Of a DNA stretch of 64,000 nt, positions 9,081-18,205 are shown in pieces. Below the pieces are notes generated by a model, which was not told where the DNA came from, ran no database searches, and saw only the letters and a program-made list of their open reading frames with translations. Location: contig JBLHVV010000002.1 of NCBI GenBank assembly GCA_047628755.1, positions 1-64,000 of the forward strand. Reading direction: 5' to 3'. This DNA comes from Bermanella sp047628755 (GTDB lineage: Bacteria > Pseudomonadota > Gammaproteobacteria > Pseudomonadales > Oceanobacteraceae). Position 1 is the first letter of the stretch, and the number at the start of each line of letters is the position of its first letter. The position numbers and the translations under genes are program-made.

Positions 9081-9689
9081 ATGAAAAAGTTATTGAGCTG
9101 TTGCTCTGTAGTTAATAAAGAAACAGTGAGCCTTATACCCGCAAACTTTCAGTTTCAACCGGGTAAGCCTCTTTCTGCCTTCGAGGCAGGCATTTATTGG
9201 CTGCAAGAAAGTGAAGCTAACGTAAGCCTTACTTCTGACAATAAGTCTACGCAGTATTTTGGCAAGTACGATGATAGAGATGGATACTTGACGTCTCTCG
9301 ATCAAGCTTATCGGCTTGGCAAGCAAATTATCAGCACTTACGACTTCGGCTTAAATATCAGCGAAGTCGTGCAGGTGCAAATCGATATTTTTCAAACTCC
9401 TGTGTTTGAATTATTCTCTCAGGACTTAAAATTTAGCTGGGGCAAGGGCTCTAACTGGCGCCAATATGAAAGCGTGGCTGATGACTGGGTAGAAGTTCAA
9501 TATCCAGACCAAGCTATCTCTAGCAAAAATGTTTTAAGACCAATGAAACGCAAGGTGTTATTACATCAGCACACTGTTTTTAACTCAGAGACAACCAGTA
9601 CAAAACACTTAGACCTAGTTAAGAAATTTAAAGAAGAATGGAGTGTAATAGCTGCTGAGCAGCCTAAGTATTCAAAAATCCGTAAGTAA
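9081..9689 (+). CDS. Hypothetical protein
   Basis: A 202-residue protein I do not recognise. The N-terminus (MKKLLSCCSVV) is not a convincing lipoprotein signal because it lacks a long hydrophobic stretch. The body is mixed, with many aromatic residues (FSWGKGSNWRQY, ADDWVEVQY) and a basic C-terminus. Its last 26 bases overlap the 3' end of prmC on the opposite strand. It stands alone, about 190 bases from the upstream gene. Confidence 0.6.
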   Translation: MKKLLSCCSVVNKETVSLIPANFQFQPGKPLSAFEAGIYWLQESEANVSLTSDNKSTQYFGKYDDRDGYLTSLDQAYRLGKQIISTYDFGLNISEVVQVQIDIFQTPVFELFSQDLKFSWGKGSNWRQYESVADDWVEVQYPDQAISSKNVLRPMKRKVLLHQHTVFNSETTSTKHLDLVKKFKEEWSVIAAEQPKYSKIRK

Positions 9690-10515
9690 AACGCTGGTTG
9701 CCACCGTAATCTTTACCTGAACCAACACCATAGTATCCAGCTGACTTTAGCTTTTTTTGTACGCCGTCAGCTTGCTGCCAACCATGCTCCATTAACAAAG
9801 TACCATTTGGTGTTAAAAAAGCTTTGGCTTGATCTGCAATCAAAAATAAATCTGCAAAACCTTCGTCATCAGAAACTAAAGCTGTTTTTGGTTCAAAGCG
9901 AACGTCTCCTTGTTCAAGATGGAAATCTTGTTTATCGATATACGGCGGATTACTTACTATTAAATCAAACTTCAAGTGACTTGAAACCTGATCGAACCAG
10001 CTACTTTGAATAAAGCGTGCATTGTTAATATTGTTACGCTGCCGATTCTCTTCAGCCAATGCAACGGCTTTATCAATGAGATCTAAGCCAAGGATTTGAG
10101 CATTTGGCAGTTCAGATGCTAGCGCCAAAGCAAGTGCCCCTGTACCCGTTCCTAAATCTAAAATAGACATTGGTTTAAAGTTTTGCTCTAAAACCCATTC
10201 AACTAATGACTCTGTATCAGCTCGGGGGATTAACGTTTCTGGTGACACGTTTAAATCTAAGTCCCAAAAACCTTGGGTACCAATAATATATGCTACTGGC
10301 TCACCATTTTTACGCCGAGCTATTAATTCCATAAAGTGTGTTTGCTGAGCTTTATTTAATAACTGATCGGGGTGGGTGAATAAAATATTACGGTGCTCAG
10401 CCATCACAAACAATAGAATCAACTCACAATCTAACTTTGGAGTGTCGGAACCTTTAAGCTCGTTGGCACCCCTTGTGATTGCGTATTTTAATGTCATAGG
10501 GTTTAGAGCATGCAT
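9664..10515 (-). CDS. prmC: Release factor glutamine methyltransferase
   Basis: Methylates the Gln of the GGQ motif in release factors RF1 and RF2 using S-adenosylmethionine. It has 283 residues. The SAM-binding motif is ILDLGTGTGALALALA (118-133), and the catalytic NPPY tetrapeptide is at 189-192. The N-terminal helical domain that recognises the factor is present, and PRADTE (97-102) is conserved in the family. It directly follows prfA, its substrate gene, by 28 bases, as in many gammaproteobacteria. Confidence 0.95.
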   Translation of the reverse strand: MHALNPMTLKYAITRGANELKGSDTPKLDCELILLFVMAEHRNILFTHPDQLLNKAQQTHFMELIARRKNGEPVAYIIGTQGFWDLDLNVSPETLIPRADTESLVEWVLEQNFKPMSILDLGTGTGALALALASELPNAQILGLDLIDKAVALAEENRQRNNINNARFIQSSWFDQVSSHLKFDLIVSNPPYIDKQDFHLEQGDVRFEPKTALVSDDEGFADLFLIADQAKAFLTPNGTLLMEHGWQQADGVQKKLKSAGYYGVGSGKDYGGNQRFTYGFLNT

Positions 10516-10543
10516 AGTTGCTTCAATATTGAATGAGTTAAAA

Positions 10544-11629
10544 TTAGTCAGCGCCCATAGAAGCTAACAGATCAGCTTGATGTTCCAATATTAATGGCTT
10601 AACTACCATATCCATATCCCCTTCAATTAACTCGCTTAACTTGTACAAAGTTAAGTTGATGCGATGATCACTCATACGGCCCTGTGGATAATTGTAAGTA
10701 CGGATGCGCTCTGAGCGATCTCCTGAACCTACCAAGTTTTTACGCTCTTCAGCTTGCTCAGCTTGCGCTTTTTGAGTAACGGCATCGTTTAAACGGGTTG
10801 CAAGTATCGACATAGCACGGGCGCGATTTTTATGCTGTGAACGTTCATCTTGGCATTCCACCACCATACCGGTTGGTAAATGCGTAAGACGAATGGCAGA
10901 ATCGGTTTTGTTTACGTGCTGACCGCCTGAGCCGCTTGCACGGAAGGTATCCACACGTAAATCACCTTTGTTAATATTTACTGCAGCTTCGTCCTCTACT
11001 TCTGGCATTACGGCCACCGTGCAAGCTGATGTGTGCACTCGTCCCTGGCTTTCTGTAGCAGGTACTCGTTGAACTCGGTGAACTCCCGATTCAAATTTTA
11101 ACTGACTAAATACTGCGTCACCGGCAATACGTACAATAATTTCTTTATAACCACCATGATCTCCTTCGTTTGAGTTCATTACTTCAAACTTCCAGCCACG
11201 CTTTTCTGCATAACGGGTATACATGCGGAATAAATCACCAGAAAAAATAGCCGCTTCGTCACCGCCTGTTCCTGCACGAATTTCTACAATAACGTTTTTA
11301 CCGTCGTTAGGATCTTTTGGCAGCAGCAGTACTTGTAAATCGGCTTCTAAACGTTCAATTTCAGCCTTGGCTGACTTATACTCTTCCTGACCCATTTCGC
11401 GCATCTCAGGGTCTTCGTCTTGGACCAGAGCTTTAGCTTCTTCAAAGTCACCTTCGGCTTCACTGAACTCAGCAAAAGTTTTAACCAGTGGCTCTATTTC
11501 AGAGTACTCCATTGACAAAGTCCGAAACTTATTCTGCTCACCAATAACTTCAGGGGAAGATAATAGGTGGCCAATTTCTTCGTAGCGCTCACTTAGAGTT
11601 TCTAGCTTTGTCTTAACCGAATCTTTCAT
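10544..11629 (-). CDS. prfA: Peptide chain release factor 1
   Basis: Recognises UAA and UAG stop codons and triggers peptide release. It has 361 residues, the standard length. The codon-reading PAT tripeptide is at 190-192 (VPATESQGRVHTS), and the peptidyl-transferase GGQ at 235-237 (GSGGQHVNKTDSAIR). It belongs to the hemA-prfA-prmC series, about 100 bases downstream of hemA. Confidence 0.97.
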   Translation of the reverse strand: MKDSVKTKLETLSERYEEIGHLLSSPEVIGEQNKFRTLSMEYSEIEPLVKTFAEFSEAEGDFEEAKALVQDEDPEMREMGQEEYKSAKAEIERLEADLQVLLLPKDPNDGKNVIVEIRAGTGGDEAAIFSGDLFRMYTRYAEKRGWKFEVMNSNEGDHGGYKEIIVRIAGDAVFSQLKFESGVHRVQRVPATESQGRVHTSACTVAVMPEVEDEAAVNINKGDLRVDTFRASGSGGQHVNKTDSAIRLTHLPTGMVVECQDERSQHKNRARAMSILATRLNDAVTQKAQAEQAEERKNLVGSGDRSERIRTYNYPQGRMSDHRINLTLYKLSELIEGDMDMVVKPLILEHQADLLASMGAD

Positions 11630-11726
11630 AATGTATTAATAATCTTTTTAAAATTTCAATTTAAATTCTTTAGACTTCACGTTAAAAGCCAGCTATTAAG
11701 GATATTTTTTGCGAGTAACTTATTAC

Positions 11727-12989
11727 TTATAGATCAGTATCAGAGAGCTGATATAACTCCTGGACTAACTCCATGACCTCTTTTCGTCCCTCCGAACTGG
11801 CATCCCGCATTTGCACTGTAGGCTGATGTATTAACTTATTGGTTAATAAATTGGCCAGTGTGTTTATTACCTTTTCTGGGGCATCGCCTTTTTGTAATCG
11901 CTTTAGTGCTTTTTGCAATTCAGTATCGCGTATTTTTTCTGCGTGATTTCTAAATGCTTTTAACGTGGTTACTGCATCTAGAGTTCGAAGTTGACGCATA
12001 AAGTCAGCGCTGCCAGCTTCTATTATCTCTACTGCGTCTTTAGCTGCATCTTCGCGCTGCCGTACGTTTTCTTCAATAATGTCTTTAAGATCATCTACTG
12101 TGTATAAATAGATGTCGTTGATCTCAGCCACTTCTGCTTCTATGTCTCTGGGAACGGCGATATCTACCATAAACATAGGTGCATGCTTGCGCTTTTTCAT
12201 GGCGCGCTCTACGGTGCCCTTACCAAGTATTGGTAGTGGACTCGCCGTAGATGAAATGACTATATCAGCTTTATAAAGCTCATCTGAAATATCAGATAAT
12301 AATATAGCCTTGGCACCAAACTGGTCAGCTAGCGCTTCAGCTCTGGCTAATGTTCGGTTAGCTACGGTTATATCTGTAACGCCTGCATCTGCCAAGTGTT
12401 TTGCAACTAGATCAATTGTTTCACCAGCCCCTATTAACAATGCCTTACTTGAGGATAGGCTTGAGAATATCCGCTGAGCTAAGTGAACCGCTGCGTATGC
12501 CACTGAAACTGGGTTTTGCCCTATGGCCGTATCAGTACGTACTTGCTTGGCAATAGTAAAAGTTTTTCTAAATAGACGATCAAGTTCTGGGCCTATTGTT
12601 CCTGCCTCTTGTGCTACGGCATATGCACTTTTCATTTGCCCTAATATTTGTGGTTCACCTAGTATTAGGCTATCCAAACCGCTGGCCACTCTCATTATAT
12701 GCTGTACCGCGTCTTCGCCCGCCAATTGGTAATGGCATGACTCTAACTCATCTAAAGAAACATCATGTATGTCGTTCATCCACTTCAGTAATAGGCTGGC
12801 GTCCTCATGCTCGGTAGTAAAGTACAGCTCGGTCCGATTGCAGGTTGATAATATGGCAATTTCTTGCACCCCATGGGATGAATTTGCCTCACGCAACTGC
12901 GCAGGCAAAAGGTCTGGTGCAAATGCAACCTTCTCACGTACAGCTACAGGCGCGGTTTTGTGGTTGATACCTAGGGTTAATAACGTCAT
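11727..12989 (-). CDS. hemA: Glutamyl-tRNA reductase
   Basis: First step of C5-pathway tetrapyrrole synthesis: reduces glutamyl-tRNA to glutamate-1-semialdehyde with NADPH. It has 420 residues. The catalytic Cys50 lies in ILSTCNRTELY. The LGEPQILGQMKSAY segment, the NADPH-binding GAGETIDLVAKHL region and the C-terminal dimerisation helix are visible. It is divergent from the TPR-protein/lolB/ispE series, the common arrangement (hemA opposite lolB). Confidence 0.97.
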   Translation of the reverse strand: MTLLTLGINHKTAPVAVREKVAFAPDLLPAQLREANSSHGVQEIAILSTCNRTELYFTTEHEDASLLLKWMNDIHDVSLDELESCHYQLAGEDAVQHIMRVASGLDSLILGEPQILGQMKSAYAVAQEAGTIGPELDRLFRKTFTIAKQVRTDTAIGQNPVSVAYAAVHLAQRIFSSLSSSKALLIGAGETIDLVAKHLADAGVTDITVANRTLARAEALADQFGAKAILLSDISDELYKADIVISSTASPLPILGKGTVERAMKKRKHAPMFMVDIAVPRDIEAEVAEINDIYLYTVDDLKDIIEENVRQREDAAKDAVEIIEAGSADFMRQLRTLDAVTTLKAFRNHAEKIRDTELQKALKRLQKGDAPEKVINTLANLLTNKLIHQPTVQMRDASSEGRKEVMELVQELYQLSDTDL

Positions 12990-13151
12990 GAACTACTTTT
13001 TGTCTATTAATTGACCACTAAATGATGGCCAATTGTTTCAGCTTTTGTAAAAACAGCCGTATTATATCCATAAATGCGCAAAAGTGGTGGTCTAGCTTGC
13101 AAAACTTACATCAAGGCCCAATTATAAACACTAAGCACATAGGATATTGGT

Positions 13152-14834
13152 ATGTTTAAACGGGTTTTAACCGGGTTAGTTTTTACGTTTTTTTGCATAA
13201 ACACGAGTTATGCTGTCAACAGCGATGACGATTCCCCTGTTCAGTCAGAGTATAGCGCGAATACGTTTTATGCCTTACTTGTGGCCGAAATGGCAGGCCA
13301 ACGGCAATTATACGATTTGGCTTTGGGTAATTATTTGCTAGAAGCCCATCGCACGCAAGACCCTTCTGTTAGCGCTCGTGCCACCCAAATCGCACAGTAT
13401 ATTGGTGCCGACCAAGCGGCCCTAGATGCAGCGACGTTATGGGTAAAGCTTGATGAAAAAAATCCACTGGGACAAGCCGCACTAAGCCAAGAGCTGGTAA
13501 AGGCAGCGCGCTTTAGCGAATCAGTTATTCATCTGCAAAAAGCGCTAGATGCAGACCCAAGTACAAATGTCAGTTTTATTAGCATTCATGGAAGCAGTAT
13601 GACTGAGGGGTCGAGAGAGCTGTGGTTAGAATACTTATCGCCGTTAACTCAGCGATACAGAGATAACCAAAACCTATTATTCAATTTGGCCAACCTACAT
13701 CAGCAACAATTGAATAACGAAACGGCTATATCTTTAGCTCAAAAACTACTTTCACTTAATAGTAAGTTTTATCCCGCATGGAGCCTGAAGGCACGCTTAC
13801 AGTCTGCTGTTGGTGACAACAAAGCCGCACTTAACACGATAAATCTAGCCCTTGAGCAATTTAAAAAAGACGAAGCTTTTACTCTGCTTAAGGCTCGATT
13901 ACTGATCAAAAATAAGCAAATTGTAGAAGCTAGAGATGCCTTTGCCGAGATCGCAAAAGCTAACCCTAGAAACGCACAAATACTCCTACCTCTTGCACTT
14001 ACCCATATGGAGCTTAAAGAAAACCAACAAGCTAAGGCCGTTTTACAAAGATTGCTCAGCCTGCAGCAAATGGAAAATGAAGCTCACTACTATTTAGGAC
14101 GAATAGCCCAGTATGATAAAGACCTACCAGCAGCTCTATCGCACTATCAAGACATGACCTCTGGGCGTGAGTTTCTAGCCGCCCAAAATGGCATTGTTCA
14201 AATCTATATATTGTCTAAGCAACCAGAAAAAGCACTCAAACATATTCGTAATATGCGCCTTACAGACACTAAAAATCGCCAAGTGTATTTTTTAATGGAA
14301 GTCGAGCTGTTTAATAGAACCGAGCAATACGAATCATCATTAGGGGTCTTAAATGAGGCTCTAGAAGCATATACGGACAACACTGACCTGCGCTATAGTC
14401 GCGCAATGGTGTCTGAACAGCTGGGAGATATTAGGCAGCTTGAAGAGGATCTTGGTTATATTATTGAAAAAGATCCAAAAAATGCCACCGCATTAAATGC
14501 TCTAGGGTACACCCTCGCAGATCGAACCGAACGCTTAGATGAAGCGCTTGAACTTATTCAAAAAGCTCGCTTAATCTCACCAAAAGACCCCGCAATTACA
14601 GACAGTCTTGGCTGGGTTTATTTCAAAATGGGCCGTATTGAAGAATCCCTTAAATTATTAGAAGACGCTTATAAAGCATTTCCAGACCCAGAGGTAGCCG
14701 CGCACCTAGGTGAGGTTTTATGGGAATCGGGACAATTCAATAAAGCTCGAGAAATTTGGCAGGAAGGATTAAAAAAACAGCCAACTAGCAAAATTATTGC
14801 TAATACACTAGATCGTCTGCAGGTTCAGCTTTAA
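13152..14834 (+). CDS. Periplasmic or outer-membrane TPR protein upstream of lolB
   Basis: A 560-residue exported tetratricopeptide-repeat protein. Residues 1-21 form a signal peptide ending in SYA. The rest is helical with many TPR-like units; the clearest are near the C-terminus (LNALGYTLADRTERLDEALEL and ITDSLGWVYFKMGRIEESLKL). Proteins of this kind commonly sit between hemA and lolB in pseudomonads and relatives. The stop codon abuts the lolB start with no gap, so the two are probably co-translated. A role as an envelope assembly scaffold is plausible but not shown. Confidence 0.8.
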   Translation: MFKRVLTGLVFTFFCINTSYAVNSDDDSPVQSEYSANTFYALLVAEMAGQRQLYDLALGNYLLEAHRTQDPSVSARATQIAQYIGADQAALDAATLWVKLDEKNPLGQAALSQELVKAARFSESVIHLQKALDADPSTNVSFISIHGSSMTEGSRELWLEYLSPLTQRYRDNQNLLFNLANLHQQQLNNETAISLAQKLLSLNSKFYPAWSLKARLQSAVGDNKAALNTINLALEQFKKDEAFTLLKARLLIKNKQIVEARDAFAEIAKANPRNAQILLPLALTHMELKENQQAKAVLQRLLSLQQMENEAHYYLGRIAQYDKDLPAALSHYQDMTSGREFLAAQNGIVQIYILSKQPEKALKHIRNMRLTDTKNRQVYFLMEVELFNRTEQYESSLGVLNEALEAYTDNTDLRYSRAMVSEQLGDIRQLEEDLGYIIEKDPKNATALNALGYTLADRTERLDEALELIQKARLISPKDPAITDSLGWVYFKMGRIEESLKLLEDAYKAFPDPEVAAHLGEVLWESGQFNKAREIWQEGLKKQPTSKIIANTLDRLQVQL

Positions 14835-15419
14835 ATGATGACCAAATTATTCCAACGATTACGTTTTATGGCAATGGCGGCCTTGGTCGCAGCTGCCCTG
14901 CCTGGCTGCGTCTCGCTTGCACCATCATCTAATGACGCAAAACAAACTAGCCCCATGGGCAATTGGGAAGTAAGTGGTAAGATTGGTATTACTACTCCCA
15001 ATGAATCAGTGGCAGGGTTTATTCAGTGGCAACAACGGGAACACGAGTTTAACGTTTATGTGAGTGGCCCTATGGCCATGGGGAATATCCGTATTAAAGG
15101 CAATCCTGATAAAATCAGCATCACGCAGAATGGCAAAACAACCTCTGGATTGAACCCGCAAAGGTTCATTTACGAGCAACTTGGTTGGTTTTTCCCTGTG
15201 CAAAATTTACCCTTTTGGGTAAAAGGCCAAGCATCTCCATATAGCAAAGCTGCAATTACTAAATCAGATAAAGGGCAAATCCAACAAATAAATCAAGATA
15301 ACTGGCAAGTGGCATACCCAAGATACAATGCTTATTATGGCCAGCCATCTCGCATAGTGATTGAACAAGGCAAATGGAAGTTTTTAATTGTGATTAAAAA
15401 CTGGAGCTTTAACAGCTAA
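14835..15419 (+). CDS. lolB: Outer-membrane lipoprotein receptor LolB
   Basis: Receives lipoproteins from LolA and inserts them into the outer membrane. It has 194 residues with a lipobox LPGC and lipidated Cys25. The NWEVSGKIGI start of the mature domain and the FNVYVSGPMAMGNIRI segment match the family. It is placed directly between the TPR gene and ispE, the conserved gammaproteobacterial order. Confidence 0.92.
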   Translation: MMTKLFQRLRFMAMAALVAAALPGCVSLAPSSNDAKQTSPMGNWEVSGKIGITTPNESVAGFIQWQQREHEFNVYVSGPMAMGNIRIKGNPDKISITQNGKTTSGLNPQRFIYEQLGWFFPVQNLPFWVKGQASPYSKAAITKSDKGQIQQINQDNWQVAYPRYNAYYGQPSRIVIEQGKWKFLIVIKNWSFNS

Positions 15420-15450
15420 TCATTCATATAATTTAAAATTAATAAAATAC

Positions 15451-16305
15451 ATGCCACTAAATACCGCTCTACTAACATTGCCAAGCCCAGCAAAATTAAA
15501 TTTATTTTTGCACATCACGGGGCGCCGCGAAGATGGTTATCATGAACTACAGACTATTTTTCAGTTTCTTGATTATGGTGATCAGCTTATTTTTGAGAAT
15601 AATACCCATAACTCCATAGAAATTATCCCTGAAATTCCTGGCGTGCCACTAACGGACAATTTAATCTACAAAGCGGCCAAGTTAATTCAACAAAAAACAG
15701 GCTCTGATAAGGGTGCTAGCATTCAATTAAATAAAATATTACCCATGGGTGGCGGCCTCGGGGGCGGTAGCTCTAATGCAGCCACTGCATTAATTGGATT
15801 AAATAAACTTTGGAATACCCAGCTAAGTATTAACGAACTAGCCGAACTAGGGCTGGCCTTAGGAGCTGATGTTCCGGTGTTTGTAAGGGGTGAAGCCGCA
15901 TGGGCAGAGGGTGTCGGCGAACAGCTAACAGCAATGCCAAACCTTGAAGAAAACTGGTTTGTTGTGGTAATTCCCGATTGCCACGTGAACACAGCTGAAG
16001 TTTTTTGCCATAATAATTTGACAAGAGACACTCCAAAGTGCAGAATTAGCGCCGCTCTTCGGGGCGAAGGTCAGAATGACTGCGAAAACGTGGTTACACA
16101 ACTCCATAAAGAGGTTTGTAACTCATTGAATTTGCTAAGAAATTTTGGCTCTGCTAGAATGACTGGCACTGGTGCTTGCTGCTTTTTAGAAGTAAATTCT
16201 GAAACTGAAGCAAATACGATTTTAGACCAGCTACCTGCTGAAACATCAGCATTTAAAGCTAAAGGGATAAATTGTTCACCATTGCAGAAAGCTGTGTATA
16301 GCTAG
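15451..16305 (+). CDS. ispE: 4-diphosphocytidyl-2-C-methyl-D-erythritol kinase
   Basis: GHMP-family kinase of the MEP isoprenoid pathway; 284 residues. The N-terminal SPAKLNLFLHITGRREDGYHELQT segment and the ATP-binding glycine loop LPMGGGLGGGSSNAA are intact, as is LGADVPVF. A C-terminal GTGACCFLE stretch completes the fold. There is no strong ribosome-binding site before the ATG. It is followed nine bases later by tRNA-Gln, probably on the same transcript. Confidence 0.95.
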   Translation: MPLNTALLTLPSPAKLNLFLHITGRREDGYHELQTIFQFLDYGDQLIFENNTHNSIEIIPEIPGVPLTDNLIYKAAKLIQQKTGSDKGASIQLNKILPMGGGLGGGSSNAATALIGLNKLWNTQLSINELAELGLALGADVPVFVRGEAAWAEGVGEQLTAMPNLEENWFVVVIPDCHVNTAEVFCHNNLTRDTPKCRISAALRGEGQNDCENVVTQLHKEVCNSLNLLRNFGSARMTGTGACCFLEVNSETEANTILDQLPAETSAFKAKGINCSPLQKAVYS

Positions 16306-16313
16306 TCTATTAC

Positions 16314-16388
16314 AGGGGTGTGGCCAAGCGGTAAGGCAACTGGTTTTGATCCAGTCATGCGTAGGTTCGAATCCTGCCACCCCTGCCA
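16314..16388 (+). tRNA. tRNA-Gln (anticodon TTG)
   Basis: A complete 75-base cloverleaf with encoded CCA. The acceptor stem pairs AGGGGTG (16314-16320) with CACCCCT (16378-16384), discriminator G, then CCA. The anticodon stem ACTGG/CCAGT encloses the loop TTTTGAT with anticodon TTG. The T arm has GGTTCGAATCC. It lies between ispE and prs, as in Pseudomonas relatives. Confidence 0.97.
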
Positions 16389-16439
16389 TCTATTTTACAT
16401 CCATCATTGAAAATATTATTAGCACCAGGGGTATCCGAC

Positions 16440-17384
16440 GTGTCTAAGTTAATGGTTTTTACCGGTAACGCTAACCCAGAGCTAGCTCGATTAATTGTTG
16501 AGCGTTTAGATCTTCCTCTAGGTGAAGCCACTTGTGGCCAATTCAGTGATGGCGAAATCACTATCGACATCCAAGAGAACGTGCGCGGCAAAGATGTTTT
16601 TATCATCCAGCCTACCTGTGTTCCAACTAACGACAATATCATGGAAGTTTTGTTAATGGCCGATGCATTGCGCCGTTCTTCTGCTGGTCGTGTAACAGCC
16701 GTTATTCCTTACTATGGTTATGCTCGTCAAGACCGTCGTGTGCGTTCAGCCCGTGTACCAATATCTGCAAAAGTTGTAGCTGACATGCTGCAAACCGCGG
16801 GTGTAGATCGCGTATTAACAGTAGATTTACACGCTGACCAGATTCAAGGTTTTTTCAATATCCCAATGGATAACATTTATGGCTCCCCAATCTTATTAGA
16901 TGATATTGAAAAGCAAGACTACGACAATTTAATGATTGTATCTCCCGATGTGGGCGGAGTAGTCCGTGCACGCGCTATCGCTAAACAGTTAAATGATGCT
17001 GACCTAGCGATTATCGACAAACGTCGTCCGCAAGCTAACGAAGCACAAGTTATGCATATTATCGGTGATGTTGAAGGTCGTACATGCGTACTAGTAGACG
17101 ACATGGTGGATACAGCAGGAACACTATGCAAAGCAGCCGATGCACTGAAGCAATTTGGAGCAAAAAAGGTTGTGGCTTACTGTACACATCCTGTATTATC
17201 CGGCTCCGCTTTAGAGAACATTGAAAATTCTCAGTTAGACGAGTTGGTGGTTACCGATACCATTCCTTTAACAGACGAAGCAAAAGCTTGTACGAAGATT
17301 CGTCAGCTTACGCTGGCGGGATTATTAGCAGAGTCTATTAGACGAGTTAATAACGAAGAATCTATCAGTGCCATGTTCCGTTAG
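16440..17384 (+). CDS. prs: Ribose-phosphate pyrophosphokinase
   Basis: Makes PRPP from ribose-5-phosphate and ATP for nucleotide, His and Trp synthesis. The start chosen is GTG at 16440: it gives (M)SKLMVFTGNANPELA, the usual N-terminus, with AGGGG at 16427-16431 eight bases upstream. A longer frame from TTG at 16407 would add 11 residues not seen in the family. The result is 314 residues, the normal length. The motifs GEATCGQFSDGEI, YYGYARQDR, TVDLHADQIQGFF and VLVDDMVDTAGTL (PRPP-binding loop) are present. Confidence 0.96.
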   Translation: MSKLMVFTGNANPELARLIVERLDLPLGEATCGQFSDGEITIDIQENVRGKDVFIIQPTCVPTNDNIMEVLLMADALRRSSAGRVTAVIPYYGYARQDRRVRSARVPISAKVVADMLQTAGVDRVLTVDLHADQIQGFFNIPMDNIYGSPILLDDIEKQDYDNLMIVSPDVGGVVRARAIAKQLNDADLAIIDKRRPQANEAQVMHIIGDVEGRTCVLVDDMVDTAGTLCKAADALKQFGAKKVVAYCTHPVLSGSALENIENSQLDELVVTDTIPLTDEAKACTKIRQLTLAGLLAESIRRVNNEESISAMFR

Positions 17385-17412
17385 TACGGAATTGGGTTCA
17401 GATACAACTTGG

Positions 17413-17439
17413 TTTACATTTGGTTTATCAAGTTAAAAT
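17413..17439 (+). promoter_or_regulatory. Possible promoter of rplY
   Basis: TTTACA (17413-17418) and TAAAAT (17434-17439) resemble -35 and -10 boxes, but the 15-base spacer is short. It would start transcription near the hairpin in the rplY leader. Low certainty. Confidence 0.3.
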
Positions 17440-17440
17440 A

Positions 17441-17470
17441 GGCTCTAACTCTGGTCGCGGGGTTAGGGCC
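17441..17470 (+). promoter_or_regulatory. Hairpin in the rplY 5' leader
   Basis: GGCTCTAAC (17441-17449) pairs with GTTAGGGCC (17462-17470), with one U-G pair in RNA and a 12-base loop. No T-run follows, so it is not a simple terminator. It lies about 70 bases before the rplY start and could take part in autogenous control, which has been described for L25 in E. coli; that link is inference. Confidence 0.4.
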
Positions 17471-17541
17471 TGTCTGCATTCTATACAGTTACGATGAAGA
17501 CAGGTCCACGGGCTACATACTTTTATAGAGGATTTAAAACC

Positions 17542-18183
17542 ATGGCTAATTACGAACTTAATGCTACTATTCGCGAAGTTAAAGGTAAGGGTGCGAGCCG
17601 CCGCCTACGTCGCTTAGAAGCCATTACTCCAGCAATCGTTTACGGTGGCGAAACAGCACCTGTACAAGTAACACTTCCGCTTAAAGATTTAAACAAAGCA
17701 TTTGAAGACGAAGGCTTTTTCAGCCACATCGTTACCTTAAATGTTGAAGGCGGAGTAGCTGAAAACGTTCTTATTAAAGACGTTCAACGCCACCCGTTCA
17801 AGCCAATGGTTCTTCACGTAGATTTCCAACGTGTAACCAACGCTACTATCATCAAGCAAACTATTCCTTTGCACTTCATTAATGAAGAAACCAGCCCTGG
17901 CGTTAAGCAACAAGGCGGTAAAGTAACTCATGTTATGTCTGATGTTGTTGTTATTTGTGCAGCTGGTGACTTACCAGAATACATTGAAGTTGATTTTGGT
18001 GAAGCTGAAGTTGGAACACACATCCATCTTTCTGACCTAAAAATGCCTAAAGGCGTTGAAGTACTTGCATTGACTCATGGTACAGACCATGACGAATCAG
18101 TTGCTCACTTAGAAGTGCCTAAAGGCGCTGCTGAAGATGAAGATGCTGGCGAAGAAGGCGAAGCAGCTACTGCTGCTGAGTAA
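17542..18183 (+). CDS. rplY: 50S ribosomal protein L25 (CTC form)
   Basis: 5S rRNA-binding protein of the large subunit, long CTC form with a C-terminal extension. The start is ATG at 17542, giving MANYELNATIREVKGKGASRRL, with AGAGG about 10 bases upstream; a longer frame from 17494 adds an unrelated stretch. This gives 213 residues: L25 core to about 95, then the beta-rich TL5/CTC domain and a very acidic tail rich in Glu, Asp and Ala. It follows prs and precedes pth. Confidence 0.95.
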   Translation: MANYELNATIREVKGKGASRRLRRLEAITPAIVYGGETAPVQVTLPLKDLNKAFEDEGFFSHIVTLNVEGGVAENVLIKDVQRHPFKPMVLHVDFQRVTNATIIKQTIPLHFINEETSPGVKQQGGKVTHVMSDVVVICAAGDLPEYIEVDFGEAEVGTHIHLSDLKMPKGVEVLALTHGTDHDESVAHLEVPKGAAEDEDAGEEGEAATAAE

Positions 18184-18205
18184 CTAATAGTTAAGGGCAA
18201 GCATT

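Noticed and set aside
16407..16439. Longer prs start at TTG
   Set aside because: The extra residues do not match the family, and the GTG at 16440 has a better ribosome-binding site and the standard N-terminus.
17494..17541. Longer rplY start
   Set aside because: The extension is unrelated to L25, and the ATG at 17542 gives the normal N-terminus with AGAGG upstream.
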